The notes: generated by a model not told the origin, from the letters alone. DNA of 64,000 bases from Bacillota bacterium (GCA_023410445.1 JAEYPT010000007.1:170065-234064), one strand, 5' to 3'. Positions 18,107 to 27,203 are shown, counted from the first letter of the stretch. Numbers and translations are program-made.

Positions 18107-18146
18107 TCGGGGCCTGCCGGATTTCCCCGGCAGGCCCCGATTTATA
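18107..18146 (+). terminator. strong hairpin between ptsH and ptsI
   Basis: Fourteen perfect base pairs, TCGGGGCCTGCCGG (18107-18120) with its complement (18127-18140), a six-base loop, then TTTATAA. It probably ends many transcripts after HPr while letting some run into ptsI, giving more HPr than enzyme I. The T tract is imperfect. Confidence 0.75.
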
Positions 18147-18190
18147 ACAATACGCAGCTTCGTTTCAGTTTACAAGGGAGGAAATGCCGC

Positions 18191-19810
18191 ATGAAAACAA
18201 TCATGGGAACAGGCGTGTTCAGGGGGCTCGCATACGGCAATATTTTGTATTTCCGTCATGAGGAAAACAGGGTGGAAAAGCGCACGGTTCCGGATGCGGA
18301 GGAGGAAATTCTCCGATTCCGGAAAGCGATAAGGGAAGAACTCGAAACTCTGGACCTGCTTTACGAAAAAGCCCTCAAAGAAGTCGGGGAGAACAATGCG
18401 CGAATCTTTCAGATTCACCGGATGATGCTGGAGGACGACGAGTTTATAGGAACCGCGGAGCAGGAAATCCGCGCGGAGCGGGTCAATGCGGAATACGCGG
18501 TCAGCAGCGCAGCAGCCGCCGCGGAGCAGGCCCTCGCCTCGATGAAGGACGATTATCTTAAATCCCGCGCGGCGGATATCCGCGAGGTGTTCGGCGGGCT
18601 CGTGCAGCGCCTCGGCCGGGAAAAAGTCGATGGAATCCGTACCGACGGACCCGTGATTCTCGCGGCGGACGATCTGAGCCCGAGTGAGACCCTGAAGCTG
18701 GATAAGTCGAAAATTCTGGCTTTCATTACGGCGAAAGGTTCCTCCAATTCGCACACAGCGATTCTCGCCCGCAGCATGAACATTCCCGCTGTCGTCGCGG
18801 TGGGGGAGGCATTAGGACCGGACTGCGGCGGAAAAACGGCAATTGTGAATGGGGACTCCGGGAAGATCGTTCTGGAGCCGGACGGCGCCGGGCTTGCGGA
18901 ATACGAGCGGCAGAAAAAAGCACTCGAGACGGAAAATCAAGGTTTGCAGGAACTCCGGGGAATGGAAAACGAAACCTCGGACGGGAGAAAAATCCGAATC
19001 TACGGGAATGCCGGAAGTCTTGCTGACGTTCAGACCGCACTGGACAACGACGCGGGCGGAATCGGACTTTTCCGGAGCGAATTCCTTTACCTGGGCCGTG
19101 ACGGAGCGCCCTCGGAGGAGGAGCAATTTCAAATTTATAAGGCTGCGCTGGAAGCCATGCAGGGGAAAGAGGCCGTCATCCGCACGCTGGATATCGGTGC
19201 GGATAAGCAGGCGGATTATCTGAAAATGCCGCAGGAGCAGAACCCCGCGATGGGCTGCCGTGCGATCCGGCTCTGCCTCACCAGACCCGAGCTGTTCCGG
19301 ACCCAGCTTCACGCTTTGTACCGTGCTTCGGCATACGGAAAGCTGCTCATCATGTTCCCAATGATCGCCTCCGTTCAGGAGCTACGGGAGGCGAAGCAGC
19401 TCGCACGTGAGGTGCGAGAGGAGTTAAGCGGGGAGGGGATCCCGTTTGACCCGGATGTAAAAATAGGCATTATGGTCGAAACTCCCGCCGCCGCGCTGAC
19501 CAGCGCCGAGCTGGCGGAGGAAGCCGATTTCTTCAGCATCGGTACAAATGATCTCACGCAGTATACGCTGGCGATCGATCGCCAGAACGCCGCGCTGGGG
19601 AGGTTCTACAATCCGCATCATCCCGCCGTGCTGCGGCTGATTGAAATGACGGTCAAGAACGCTCACGCACATGGCATCTGGGCGGGAATCTGTGGCGAAC
19701 TCGGGGCGGATGAAGCGCAGACCCGCACGTTCCTCGACATGGGAGTGGATGAACTGTCCGTTTCTCCGCCCTGTATCCTGCGCCTGCGAAAAAAGGTCCG
19801 GGAGATATAG
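18191..19810 (+). CDS. ptsI: PTS enzyme I
   Basis: 539 residues. The N-terminal HPr-binding domain is followed by the phosphorylated His188 in GSSNSHTAILARS. The PEP-binding barrel has GIGLFRSEFLYL, NPAMGCRAIR, SIGTNDLTQYTLAIDR and the catalytic Cys in WAGICGELGAD. It starts the phosphate relay from PEP to HPr. Slightly shorter than the usual 570 residues but all key residues are present. A pathway operon carrying its own EI and HPr may also be the cell's only general PTS pair. Confidence 0.95.
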   Translation: MKTIMGTGVFRGLAYGNILYFRHEENRVEKRTVPDAEEEILRFRKAIREELETLDLLYEKALKEVGENNARIFQIHRMMLEDDEFIGTAEQEIRAERVNAEYAVSSAAAAAEQALASMKDDYLKSRAADIREVFGGLVQRLGREKVDGIRTDGPVILAADDLSPSETLKLDKSKILAFITAKGSSNSHTAILARSMNIPAVVAVGEALGPDCGGKTAIVNGDSGKIVLEPDGAGLAEYERQKKALETENQGLQELRGMENETSDGRKIRIYGNAGSLADVQTALDNDAGGIGLFRSEFLYLGRDGAPSEEEQFQIYKAALEAMQGKEAVIRTLDIGADKQADYLKMPQEQNPAMGCRAIRLCLTRPELFRTQLHALYRASAYGKLLIMFPMIASVQELREAKQLAREVREELSGEGIPFDPDVKIGIMVETPAAALTSAELAEEADFFSIGTNDLTQYTLAIDRQNAALGRFYNPHHPAVLRLIEMTVKNAHAHGIWAGICGELGADEAQTRTFLDMGVDELSVSPPCILRLRKKVREI

Positions 19811-19816
19811 CAATTT

Positions 19817-21139
19817 TTACAGATGAATTCCGTCCAGTGCGTCGTCGACTTCTTTAATCTTTTTGTTAAGCGGATGGTCAATGAAATGACCTCTTGCGAT
19901 CACTGCACTGGGCTGGGACAGTGCCCGGATGTTTTCAAGCGGGCTGCTGTCAAGCAGCAGGAGATCCGCGGATTTTCCCTCCTCGACGGACCCGGTTTCC
20001 TCACCGATTCCCAGAATTTCCGCGTTCCCCATGGTTGCGTCATGAATCGCCTGTTCGGGGGAAAGACCGGCGTATTTTACGGCGTATTCCAGTTCGCGCC
20101 AGGTATCGTACTGTGTGACGAACGGGCAGGAAGCATCGGTGCCGAGACCAACCCGGATTCCGTTCGCAGTTCCCTGCTTTGCGCCTGCGATGATTCCCTC
20201 CAATATGATTTTCGCGTTTTGTTGCGCAACCGCGCTGAGCTTGGTAACGGCAGGCGGCAGCGCATACAGCGGTACGGCCGGAGAAATGGTTGTGATTAAT
20301 GCGGACCAGCCGCGCAGCGATTTCGGATTATTCCGGAATAATCCGATGATTTCATCGTCGAAAACACTGCCGTGCTCAATGGTATCAACACCGCCGCGCA
20401 GCGCTGTTCGAACGCCCTCCGTACTTTCGGCGTGTGCGGCAACCAGTAAGCCGAGCTTATGCGCTTCCTCACAGATCGCTGTGACTTCCTCCAGCGTCAT
20501 TTTCAGTTTGCCGGCATCTCCGACCCTTCTGGCGTCGCTGACTCCACCCGTTACGCAGATTTTAATTAAATCCGCTTGTGCATAAGCGCTCTGACGGACG
20601 CATTTCCGGCCTTCCCAAGGGGAGTCACAGACTCCAGCAAAGCTTCCGTAACCGTGTCCGCCGGTTACGGTGATCGCCTTGCCGCAAACGAGGAGTCTTG
20701 GGCCGAGAAGCTTCCCGCTGTTGATTTTATCCCGTACTTTCACATCGGAATAGAACATATCGCCGACTGCGCGGACTGTTGTAACGCCGGAGTAAAGCTC
20801 CGCCATTACGTGCTCCTGCACCATTCCGTCAAGAATCCGGAGTCCGGGTTTTGTGCCCAACATCCGGAGCAGGCGCCGCTGCGCGCCGCCGCCGCCGATG
20901 GCTTTCATCGGCTTTCCGCTGCCAAACAGATGAACGTGCGCGTTGATAAGTCCCGGCATAACAAATTTGCCCTGGGCGTCCTTTACCTCACAGCCGTCCG
21001 GTATGTTCGTCCTTTCGGAAGGTCCGATTTTTTGTATCTTCCCGCCGTCGACTAGGATCGTCATGTTATGTTGAACCCCGGAATTCAGATTGCCGTCGAT
21101 GAGATTGCAGTTTTTAAAACCGTAACGAACTTGCATCAT
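19817..21139 (-). CDS. amidohydrolase family protein
   Basis: 440 residues of the metal-dependent amidohydrolase superfamily, in the imidazolonepropionase/Xaa-Pro-dipeptidase-like branch. Metal ligands: HVHLFG, a Lys in LIKICVTGG, His in LVAAHAES, His in DTIEHGSV, and Asp in GLGTDASCPF. There is no signal peptide. GGAG lies before the start; ATG 21139 and ATG 21136 are both possible. It converges on ptsI with a six-base gap and no obvious terminator between them. The substrate, probably a cyclic amide or peptide, cannot be told. Confidence 0.87.
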   Translation of the reverse strand: MMQVRYGFKNCNLIDGNLNSGVQHNMTILVDGGKIQKIGPSERTNIPDGCEVKDAQGKFVMPGLINAHVHLFGSGKPMKAIGGGGAQRRLLRMLGTKPGLRILDGMVQEHVMAELYSGVTTVRAVGDMFYSDVKVRDKINSGKLLGPRLLVCGKAITVTGGHGYGSFAGVCDSPWEGRKCVRQSAYAQADLIKICVTGGVSDARRVGDAGKLKMTLEEVTAICEEAHKLGLLVAAHAESTEGVRTALRGGVDTIEHGSVFDDEIIGLFRNNPKSLRGWSALITTISPAVPLYALPPAVTKLSAVAQQNAKIILEGIIAGAKQGTANGIRVGLGTDASCPFVTQYDTWRELEYAVKYAGLSPEQAIHDATMGNAEILGIGEETGSVEEGKSADLLLLDSSPLENIRALSQPSAVIARGHFIDHPLNKKIKEVDDALDGIHL

Positions 21140-21223
21140 AATTACTCCTTCGCTCTGTTTATGATAAGGGAAAGCGCGCTTGAATCTCGCGGCCGTGCGA
21201 TAGGATATTCTGTCATTTGCTTA

Positions 21224-21253
21224 ATTCTAACACATACAATAAAACACATGCAA
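21224..21253 (-). promoter_or_regulatory. possible promoter of the amidohydrolase gene
   Basis: TTGCAT (21253-21248) and TAGAAT (21229-21224) with an 18-base spacer, about 85 bases upstream of the start. Only moderately close to consensus. Confidence 0.4.
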
Positions 21254-21258
21254 GAATG

Positions 21259-21299
21259 AAAAGGACAGAAAAACCGATCTTCGGTTTCTCTGTCCTTTT
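21259..21299. terminator. bidirectional terminator
   Basis: AAAAGGACAGA (21259-21269) pairs with TCTGTCCTTTT (21289-21299), with AACCG/CGGTT inside. It has T runs on both strands and mainly ends the methyltransferase transcript coming from the right. Confidence 0.85.
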
Positions 21300-21340
21300 C
21301 GATATCCTTTTCTGAGGGCCCTGCCGAAAGGCAAGCGAAA

Positions 21341-22018
21341 CTACCAAAGAAATGGAATTAGATGATACTTCACCTTTTTACAGTACGCTTCGTAGCCGGC
21401 CAGATTTTTCAGCAGAAACTTTTCTTCACCGAGAAGTCTCACGATAATGGAAACGGTTAACGCCGCCACGCAAAACAGCGACCAATAAGACCCCAATGCC
21501 ACAGCGGAGAACACCAGCATCAGGATCGCTCCCAAATACATGGGATGGCGAACAACCGCATACATTCCGGTGGAGACCACTTTTTGGTCTTGATCAACCT
21601 CAATGATCGCGGAGGTATAGCTGTTTTCTTTGAATACGAGAAACACGATGAAAAAGCCTGAAACAACAAAAATATTTGCGAAACCGCTGGCCCACCCGGG
21701 AATGGCCGACCAGTGGAACCGGTGATCCAATCCCGCAATCACATAAAGCAGGCAAAAAAACAGGTTTGCAACGGCCTGAACCGCTTTTTGACTCTTTTGC
21801 TTTTCCGCGGACGCTCCTGCGTTCACCCGTTTTCCTAGGAGCTTTAGATCGTTTCGATATAAATAAACGGTAATTAGCAGGGTCGAAACGGTAAATGTGA
21901 GCAGGTAAACCCATGCCTGCCAGTACTGAACGGTCCATGCGGGAAGAAAAAGCAAAACGCCCATGATGATGATCAGCGTTAAAAAGCCCGATATTGCTTT
22001 TCCAAGTATCTGCTTCAT
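21341..22018 (-). CDS. isoprenylcysteine carboxyl methyltransferase-like membrane protein
   Basis: 225 residues with about five membrane segments. The C-terminal third has the family pattern YAVVRHPMYLGAILM and GEEKFL followed by GYEAYCKKVKYHLIPFLW. Bacterial members use S-adenosylmethionine but their substrates are mostly unknown; lipids are likely. It stands alone between two terminators or regulator genes. The ribosome site is weak. Confidence 0.82.
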   Translation of the reverse strand: MKQILGKAISGFLTLIIIMGVLLFLPAWTVQYWQAWVYLLTFTVSTLLITVYLYRNDLKLLGKRVNAGASAEKQKSQKAVQAVANLFFCLLYVIAGLDHRFHWSAIPGWASGFANIFVVSGFFIVFLVFKENSYTSAIIEVDQDQKVVSTGMYAVVRHPMYLGAILMLVFSAVALGSYWSLFCVAALTVSIIVRLLGEEKFLLKNLAGYEAYCKKVKYHLIPFLW

Positions 22019-22311
22019 CCGTTAACACAACTTTCTGTCAGATTGTTTTTATCAACGCCTGAGTTTTTCTTGCCCATCACGCTTCAGAAGGGGATTCTGA
22101 AGCCGCTTCCGAGGGCCAAGGCATCGATCGTTTCCTGCCGCTGAATTTGCCGTTATCTTTCCCCGGAATTCGACTCTTATTTTCGCTTTTTGGAGTATAG
22201 TCGATATAGAAGGTGTTGCTCCTTATGATCGATCCACTCATTGACCCGATAAAGGATCAAACTTCAAAAATAAAGTGAAAAATAGTAAAGCAAACCCGAA
22301 TAAAGCGTAGT

Positions 22312-22334
22312 CGATAAGGAAGAGCTCCTTATCG
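22312..22334. terminator. stem-loop at the end of the tetR gene
   Basis: CGATAAGGA (22312-22320) pairs perfectly with TCCTTATCG (22326-22334) and spans the tetR stop codon; no good T run follows. The rest of 22019-22311 shows no gene or repeat. Confidence 0.45.
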
Positions 22335-22916
22335 AATCTTTGAAACAGCCAGCATTGTTTTTGTTAACTTGGTTATGAGTAAAGCAATTTCCTCCTTGGA
22401 TTCTTTCCGATCGTTCCGAATCCATTGATTGATGATGCTGCTGTAGGCGGAAATCACAAAGTTCTGCATATATTTCCATAGGGTTGTATCGGTTTTTAAT
22501 TCGGGAAGCTCGTCAAAGATTCTTTTGCTGATTTTTTCACCTACTTTATGATAGAAAGACAAACCGACGCTGTCGTTGGCGACCAAATTGAAAAATTGCG
22601 GATTATCCTCCACATAGGTAAGCAATTTCGTAACATGCGGAAATATTGTTCCCTCACTTGTACAGGTCAGAATATATTCTCTTGTAACGATGAACGATAT
22701 TTTTTCGATATCGTTCAGGACTTCGTTTTCGAGGCTGCTTAACAGATCATATTTATCCTGATAGTGCAGGTAAAATGTTGCCCGGTTTATCATTGCCCGG
22801 TCGGCGATATCGCTGATCGCTACTTTCTCGAACGTTTTTTCGCTGACAAGATCGAAAAAAGCTTCTTTAATCGCTTTTTTTGTCTTATAGATACGCAAAT
22901 CATCCTGCTTGTCCAT
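22329..22916 (-). CDS. TetR-family transcriptional regulator
   Basis: 195 residues. Residues 10-55 form the DNA-binding domain: TKKAIKEAFFDLV, then AISDIADRAMINRATFYLHY. The C-terminal ligand domain has ALLITKLTKTML-type helices, as in the DhaS/clostridial subgroup. AGGAAG precedes the ATG. It is divergent from the acyltransferase/glycosyltransferase cassette across 190 bases, so it probably represses that cassette and itself. The inducer may be a lipid, as for many TetR regulators of membrane genes (inference). Confidence 0.88.
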   Translation of the reverse strand: MDKQDDLRIYKTKKAIKEAFFDLVSEKTFEKVAISDIADRAMINRATFYLHYQDKYDLLSSLENEVLNDIEKISFIVTREYILTCTSEGTIFPHVTKLLTYVEDNPQFFNLVANDSVGLSFYHKVGEKISKRIFDELPELKTDTTLWKYMQNFVISAYSSIINQWIRNDRKESKEEIALLITKLTKTMLAVSKIR

Positions 22917-22966
22917 AGTTTGTCTTCCTTTTATTTGACAGTTTGTCGTTCCTGTTGATTATTCAA

Positions 22967-22983
22967 CATTATTTCGAATAATG
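22967..22983. promoter_or_regulatory. candidate TetR operator
   Basis: A palindrome CATTATT-TCG-AATAATG with seven-base arms, in the divergent region and five bases before the -35 box of the plus-strand promoter. A second small palindrome GACA-GTT-TGTC lies at 22937-22947, next to the tetR start. Confidence 0.45.
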
Positions 22984-22987
22984 ATTA

Positions 22988-23015
22988 TTGAAACCAGCCG
23001 TGAAACTATTATAAT
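22988..23015 (+). promoter_or_regulatory. predicted promoter of the acyltransferase-GT8 cassette
   Basis: TTGAAA (22988-22993), 16 bases, TATAAT (23010-23015), about 90 bases upstream of the first gene. Confidence 0.6.
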
Positions 23016-23106
23016 ATACATATATCAAATAATCAACATGTGACAATTATGCAGTCAAAGCAAAACAGCTTCCGTCAGCTGTTGGTTCGAAAGGTCGCGT
23101 TGGGCA

Positions 23107-23886
23107 ATGAAGCGGAATCAAAAGACAGAAATTAGATATTTCCAATCCTTTGCCGACGATTTTGTCAGAAGCAAAAAACAGTCTTATCGTCTGCCGGAAA
23201 ACTATGTCTGGCTAAAAACCGATTTTTTTAACCGTGTGACTGCCCCGTGCCTCTTTTGGATCATAAAGCCTTTTGTGCTGCTATACTGTCACGTTGTTCT
23301 CCACGTGAGAATTAAAAACAGCGCGGTTCTTCGGCAAAGCCAAAACAGTGGTTTTTTTCTTTTCGGCAATCACACCCAGCCGGTTGGAGACGCGTTTATG
23401 CCCGTAAGGGTCCTTTCCCCGAAACGAGCCTATTTCGTTGCAAGTCCGTCTAATCTCGGAATTCCGTTTTTGGGCCCGCTTCTTCCGCTGCTCGGAGCGC
23501 TGCCTCTGCCGGAGTCCATTGCCGGGATGAAGAAACTGGATGAAGCCATACGTCTGCGAATCGCGCAGAAAAGCTGTGTGGTATTCTATCCGGAGGCGCA
23601 CGTCTGGCCATGGTATACGGGGATACGTCCGTTTCCAGCCGCTTCCTTCGGCTTTCCGGTAGAATGTGACGTGCCGTCCTACTGCATGACGGTCACCTAT
23701 CAGAAACGGAAACGCTCGAACAGACCGGGCACCACAATATATCTGGATGGGCCGTTTTATCCGGAGAAATCTCTTTCAAAGATGAAGCGGAAGCAAAAGC
23801 TGCGGGACGATATCTACCGCTGCATGGAACGAAACAGCCTCAACAGTACGTATTCCTATATCCAATATCGGAAGGAGACAGGATGA
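23107..23886 (+). CDS. PlsC-like (LPLAT) acyltransferase, first copy
   Basis: 259 residues. The acyltransferase motif I is GNHTQPVGDAF (NHxxxxD form), and motif III is VVFYPEAHVWP, where PEG is replaced by PEA. A hydrophobic stretch near residues 40-60 may anchor it in the membrane. Such enzymes move acyl chains to lysophospholipids or glycolipids. It is the first gene of a four-gene set and ends two bases before the next start. It differs clearly from the second acyltransferase in the set. Confidence 0.82.
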   Translation: MKRNQKTEIRYFQSFADDFVRSKKQSYRLPENYVWLKTDFFNRVTAPCLFWIIKPFVLLYCHVVLHVRIKNSAVLRQSQNSGFFLFGNHTQPVGDAFMPVRVLSPKRAYFVASPSNLGIPFLGPLLPLLGALPLPESIAGMKKLDEAIRLRIAQKSCVVFYPEAHVWPWYTGIRPFPAASFGFPVECDVPSYCMTVTYQKRKRSNRPGTTIYLDGPFYPEKSLSKMKRKQKLRDDIYRCMERNSLNSTYSYIQYRKETG

Positions 23887-23887
23887 A

Positions 23888-24766
23888 ATGAATGTTTTGT
23901 ACTGCGGAAACGATAAAACCGAAGACGGTCTGTTGATTTCCATCCTGTCTTTACTGAAAAACGCCGGAGAAACACTGAACATCTATTTGCTGACCATGCG
24001 TCTCAATTTCGGCGATATGGTTTATTCCCCAATCTCAGGTTCCTTTGCGGCGTATGTGGACCGTCTCGCGAAACAAGCCAATCCCGCTAATTCCGTTGTC
24101 CTGCTGGACGCGACAAACCTGTTTTACAGCGAGCTCCCCCTCATGAATCTGGATACACGTTTTACTCCTTACTGTATGCTGCGGATGTTCGCGGATGAAA
24201 TTCCCGAGCTGCCGGAGAGAATCCTCTATCTGGACTGCGACGTGATCTGCCGAAAAAGCTGTGCGGAGTTTTATCATCAGGATATCTCCAACTATGAATT
24301 TGTCGGAGTACTCGATCACTACGGACGCTGGTTCTTCCGCCGGAATTTTCTGCATTTCGATTATCAGAATTCCGGGGTTCTGCTGATGAATTTGAGGAAG
24401 ATCAAAGAAACCGGGCTTCTCAGCAGATGCAGGAGGCTCTGCATGGTAAAGAAAATGTTTATGCCGGACCAGTCCGCGCTGAACAAGCTTGCTGTTTCTA
24501 AAAAAGCCCTGCCGCGTCGGTTCAACGAGCAGCGCAGCCTGCACAAGGATACGGTGCTGCAGCACTTCACGACCAGCTTCCGTCTGTTTCCATGGTTTCA
24601 TGTTATGACGGTCAAACCCTGGGAGGTTGAAAAGGTACACCGTTTGCTGAAACTCAATGAATACGACGATTTGCTTGCTGAATACACGCATCTGCTGCCG
24701 GAAATAAAGGCGAAAAAACAGGAGAATTTTAACTGCAGGGGGGACAAAAATGAACAGGCGGAATGA
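23888..24766 (+). CDS. glycosyltransferase family 8 protein, first copy
   Basis: 292 residues. The GT8 core is visible: ERILYLDCDVICRK with the DxD metal site, DHYGRWFFRR, and NSGVLLMNLRKIKETG. GT8 enzymes use UDP-glucose or UDP-galactose and retain configuration. The N-terminus begins MNVLYCGNDKTEDGLLIS, typical of the family. It overlaps the next gene by 17 bases. Confidence 0.88.
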   Translation: MNVLYCGNDKTEDGLLISILSLLKNAGETLNIYLLTMRLNFGDMVYSPISGSFAAYVDRLAKQANPANSVVLLDATNLFYSELPLMNLDTRFTPYCMLRMFADEIPELPERILYLDCDVICRKSCAEFYHQDISNYEFVGVLDHYGRWFFRRNFLHFDYQNSGVLLMNLRKIKETGLLSRCRRLCMVKKMFMPDQSALNKLAVSKKALPRRFNEQRSLHKDTVLQHFTTSFRLFPWFHVMTVKPWEVEKVHRLLKLNEYDDLLAEYTHLLPEIKAKKQENFNCRGDKNEQAE

Positions 24767-25712
24767 AATCATCCCCATTTTCTTTTCCGTTGACGACGGC
24801 TATGCGCCATACTTAAGCGTTGCGCTGACCTCGATCATCCGCAACGCTTCAAAAAAATACAGTTACAAAGCGGTAGTGCTTTACAAGGAACTCAGCGTCC
24901 AAAATCAAAAGAAACTTGCCGCTCTTTCAACCGAGAATTTCGAAATTCAGTTTGTGTCGATGGGGAACCGGCTCGACAGCATTACAAACCAGTCTTGTAA
25001 CAGGCTTCGGTGCGACTATTTTACGCTCACGATCTTTTTTCGCCTGTTTATTCCCATAATGTTTCCGGAATTCGACAAGGGGATTTATCTTGACAGCGAT
25101 ATCGTCGTTCCGGGGGATATTTCGGAACTGTTCCACACGGACATGGGAGAGAATCTGATTGGTGCAGCGGCGGACCACTCGGTGGTGGACGTGCCGCAGC
25201 TTGCAAAATACATGGAATACGGCGTCGGCGTCGAGAAACATCACTATATCAATTCGGGTGTCCTGCTGATGAACCTCAGGAGGCTGCGGGAAGTACAGCT
25301 CGAACGGCGTTTTCTGGAGCTGCTCGACACCTATCATTTTGAGTGCATCGCACCCGATCAGGATTACCTCAACGTGCTTTGCAGCGGTAGAATCTGCTAT
25401 CTTTCCCCCTGCTGGGATGCCATGCCGATCAAAGACGCGGAACCGATGAAAGAGCCAAAGCTGATTCACTATAACCTGTTTGCCAAGCCGTGGTGCTACA
25501 ACCAAATACCGTATGAATCGTACTTTTGGGAGTATGCCCGCGACTGCGGATATCTGGATGAGATTATCAGCTGCAAGTCGAACTACGATGAAGAGAAGCA
25601 AAAAACCGATACGGAAAGCATGAACCGTTTGCTTTCCACCGCTGAAAAGGTAGCGGATTCGGAGATTAACTTTCGGACCGTATTTCAGTCGGGGAAAGAG
25701 CGGCGGCTATGA
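24750..25712 (+). CDS. glycosyltransferase family 8 protein, second copy
   Basis: 320 residues. EIIPIFFSVDDGYAPYLSVA is the usual GT8 beginning, IYLDSDIVVPGDISELF holds the DxD site, and YINSGVLLMNLRRLRE the acceptor loop. HYNLFAKPW carries the conserved late His. It resembles general-stress GT8 or LPS galactosyl/glucosyltransferases. Two GT8 proteins side by side would add two sugars in sequence. Confidence 0.9.
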   Translation: MNRRNEIIPIFFSVDDGYAPYLSVALTSIIRNASKKYSYKAVVLYKELSVQNQKKLAALSTENFEIQFVSMGNRLDSITNQSCNRLRCDYFTLTIFFRLFIPIMFPEFDKGIYLDSDIVVPGDISELFHTDMGENLIGAAADHSVVDVPQLAKYMEYGVGVEKHHYINSGVLLMNLRRLREVQLERRFLELLDTYHFECIAPDQDYLNVLCSGRICYLSPCWDAMPIKDAEPMKEPKLIHYNLFAKPWCYNQIPYESYFWEYARDCGYLDEIISCKSNYDEEKQKTDTESMNRLLSTAEKVADSEINFRTVFQSGKERRL

Positions 25713-26572
25713 TATTGGGCCAAAAAAGGGAACAGGTAATTCGGAATATCCGCCGCGCGACGGAAAGCGGCTCCTTCTACAGCAAAGTGGAAATCGACGA
25801 TCCGGTGCTTACGGAAGAACAGAAAAAAGCGATCCTTGAAACTTATTTTTCGAAAAAAAAGACCTGGCGCTGGCAGGTGAATAACCGAATTGCACGGTTT
25901 GCTGTCAACACCGTCAGTAAAAGACTCAATCAGGCGACAATCATGAACGGGCTTGAACATCTTTCCGGTGTCACCGGCGGAGCGATTGTAACCAGTAATC
26001 ATTTTAATCCCCTTGATAATACGCTGCTGCGCACCCTGGCGTTGAAAACCGGAAAAAATAAGCTGTGTATCGCAAGCGAAGAAACGAACCTGGCCATGTC
26101 CGGCTGGATCGGCTACCTGATGAACTATGCGGATACCGTTCCGGTCAGTTCCAATCTGAACTACATGGCAGACAAGTTCGACCCCATGCTGGCGGGTCTG
26201 CTGAAGCAGGAAAACTGGATTCTGATCTATCCGGAACAAGAAATGTGGTTTAACTACCGAAAACCCCGGCCTCTGAAACGTGGGGCTTATTATTATGCGG
26301 CAAAATACCGAGTCCCCGTTATTTCCTGCTTTGCCGAAATCCACGACTTAGAACAATTGGACACGCCGGAATTTCACAAGGTGCGGTATACGCTGCACGT
26401 TTTGCCGACTATTTTCCCGGACCCGGCGAAAGGCATACGGGAAAACAGCATCGCCATGTGTCAGCAGGATTATCGGCAAAAAACGGCCGCTTATGAGGCT
26501 TCTTACGGAAAATTACTTACCTATCACTTTGAACCAAGCGATATTGCAGGGTGGATTCCAAGCCCAATCTGA
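25709..26572 (+). CDS. PlsC-like (LPLAT) acyltransferase, second copy
   Basis: 287 residues. Motif I is SNHFNPLDNTLLR (NHxxxxD), and motif III is LIYPEQEMWF. The tryptophan-rich KKTWRWQVNNR precedes the domain. It starts four bases inside the preceding GT8 gene, so all four genes are translationally linked. The order acyltransferase-GT8-GT8-acyltransferase suggests assembly of an acylated glycolipid. Confidence 0.83.
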   Translation: MILGQKREQVIRNIRRATESGSFYSKVEIDDPVLTEEQKKAILETYFSKKKTWRWQVNNRIARFAVNTVSKRLNQATIMNGLEHLSGVTGGAIVTSNHFNPLDNTLLRTLALKTGKNKLCIASEETNLAMSGWIGYLMNYADTVPVSSNLNYMADKFDPMLAGLLKQENWILIYPEQEMWFNYRKPRPLKRGAYYYAAKYRVPVISCFAEIHDLEQLDTPEFHKVRYTLHVLPTIFPDPAKGIRENSIAMCQQDYRQKTAAYEASYGKLLTYHFEPSDIAGWIPSPI

Positions 26573-26573
26573 C

Positions 26574-27101
26574 CTAAATGTTCAAATTAGCTAATTCCTT
26601 TTTCATGATGTAATCATGTTGTTGCTCGTTCCCCATGACAAAAACATGCTCGCCGGACCTGTAAAATCCATTCTTGGAATAAAAGCCAATGGCTTTGAGA
26701 TTTTTTTCCCACACGCCCAACCATAGATACTTCTTCCGTTTCTGGGCTGCAATACACACTGCCTTGTCCAATAGTTCTTTTCCGTATCCGCGACCTTGGA
26801 AGGCCAGTAAAAGATAGATTCGTTCCAGTTCCAATGAATTTTTATCATTGATATCTGTCTGCGCAGGAAAGTCGTTTACTTTTATATATCCGGCTAATGA
26901 TTCATTGTCATAAGCAAAATAGAAAGCGGAACACGGATTGTTCAGTTCCTGAGAAATCTTTTCTGCACGAAAAGCCTCGCTCAAATAGGCTTGCATGATC
27001 TCTTTCGAACAAAATCCACCGAAAGTATCCCGATAAGTTTTTTTTGATAAATCTTGCAATTGCTGCAAATCATTCATAGTACATTTACGGAAAGTAAGCA
27101 T
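26574..27101 (-). CDS. GNAT-family N-acetyltransferase
   Basis: 175 residues from the start MLTFRKCTMND, with GGGGTG upstream; longer in-frame starts lack a site. The acetyl-CoA loop is LLAFQGRGYGKELLDKA, followed by LGVWEKNLKAIGFYSKNGF. This is the pattern of RimI/spermidine-type GNAT enzymes. The substrate is not predictable. It converges on the acyltransferase cassette with one base between stops. Confidence 0.87.
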   Translation of the reverse strand: MLTFRKCTMNDLQQLQDLSKKTYRDTFGGFCSKEIMQAYLSEAFRAEKISQELNNPCSAFYFAYDNESLAGYIKVNDFPAQTDINDKNSLELERIYLLLAFQGRGYGKELLDKAVCIAAQKRKKYLWLGVWEKNLKAIGFYSKNGFYRSGEHVFVMGNEQQHDYIMKKELANLNI

Positions 27102-27162
27102 TTCAACACCCCGCATTATTTTCATTGAAAAACTGTCGATCAAGAGATCCATCCATTATATC

Positions 27163-27203
27163 AAAAAAACGCTTCTAGAGGAATCTCAATTCCCATAGAA
27201 GCG
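27163..27203 (-). terminator. intrinsic terminator (minus strand)
   Basis: CGCTTCTA (27170-27177) with TAGAAGCG (27196-27203), GGAAT/ATTCC inside, then a run of T on the minus strand. It insulates the GNAT gene from upstream transcription. Confidence 0.75.
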
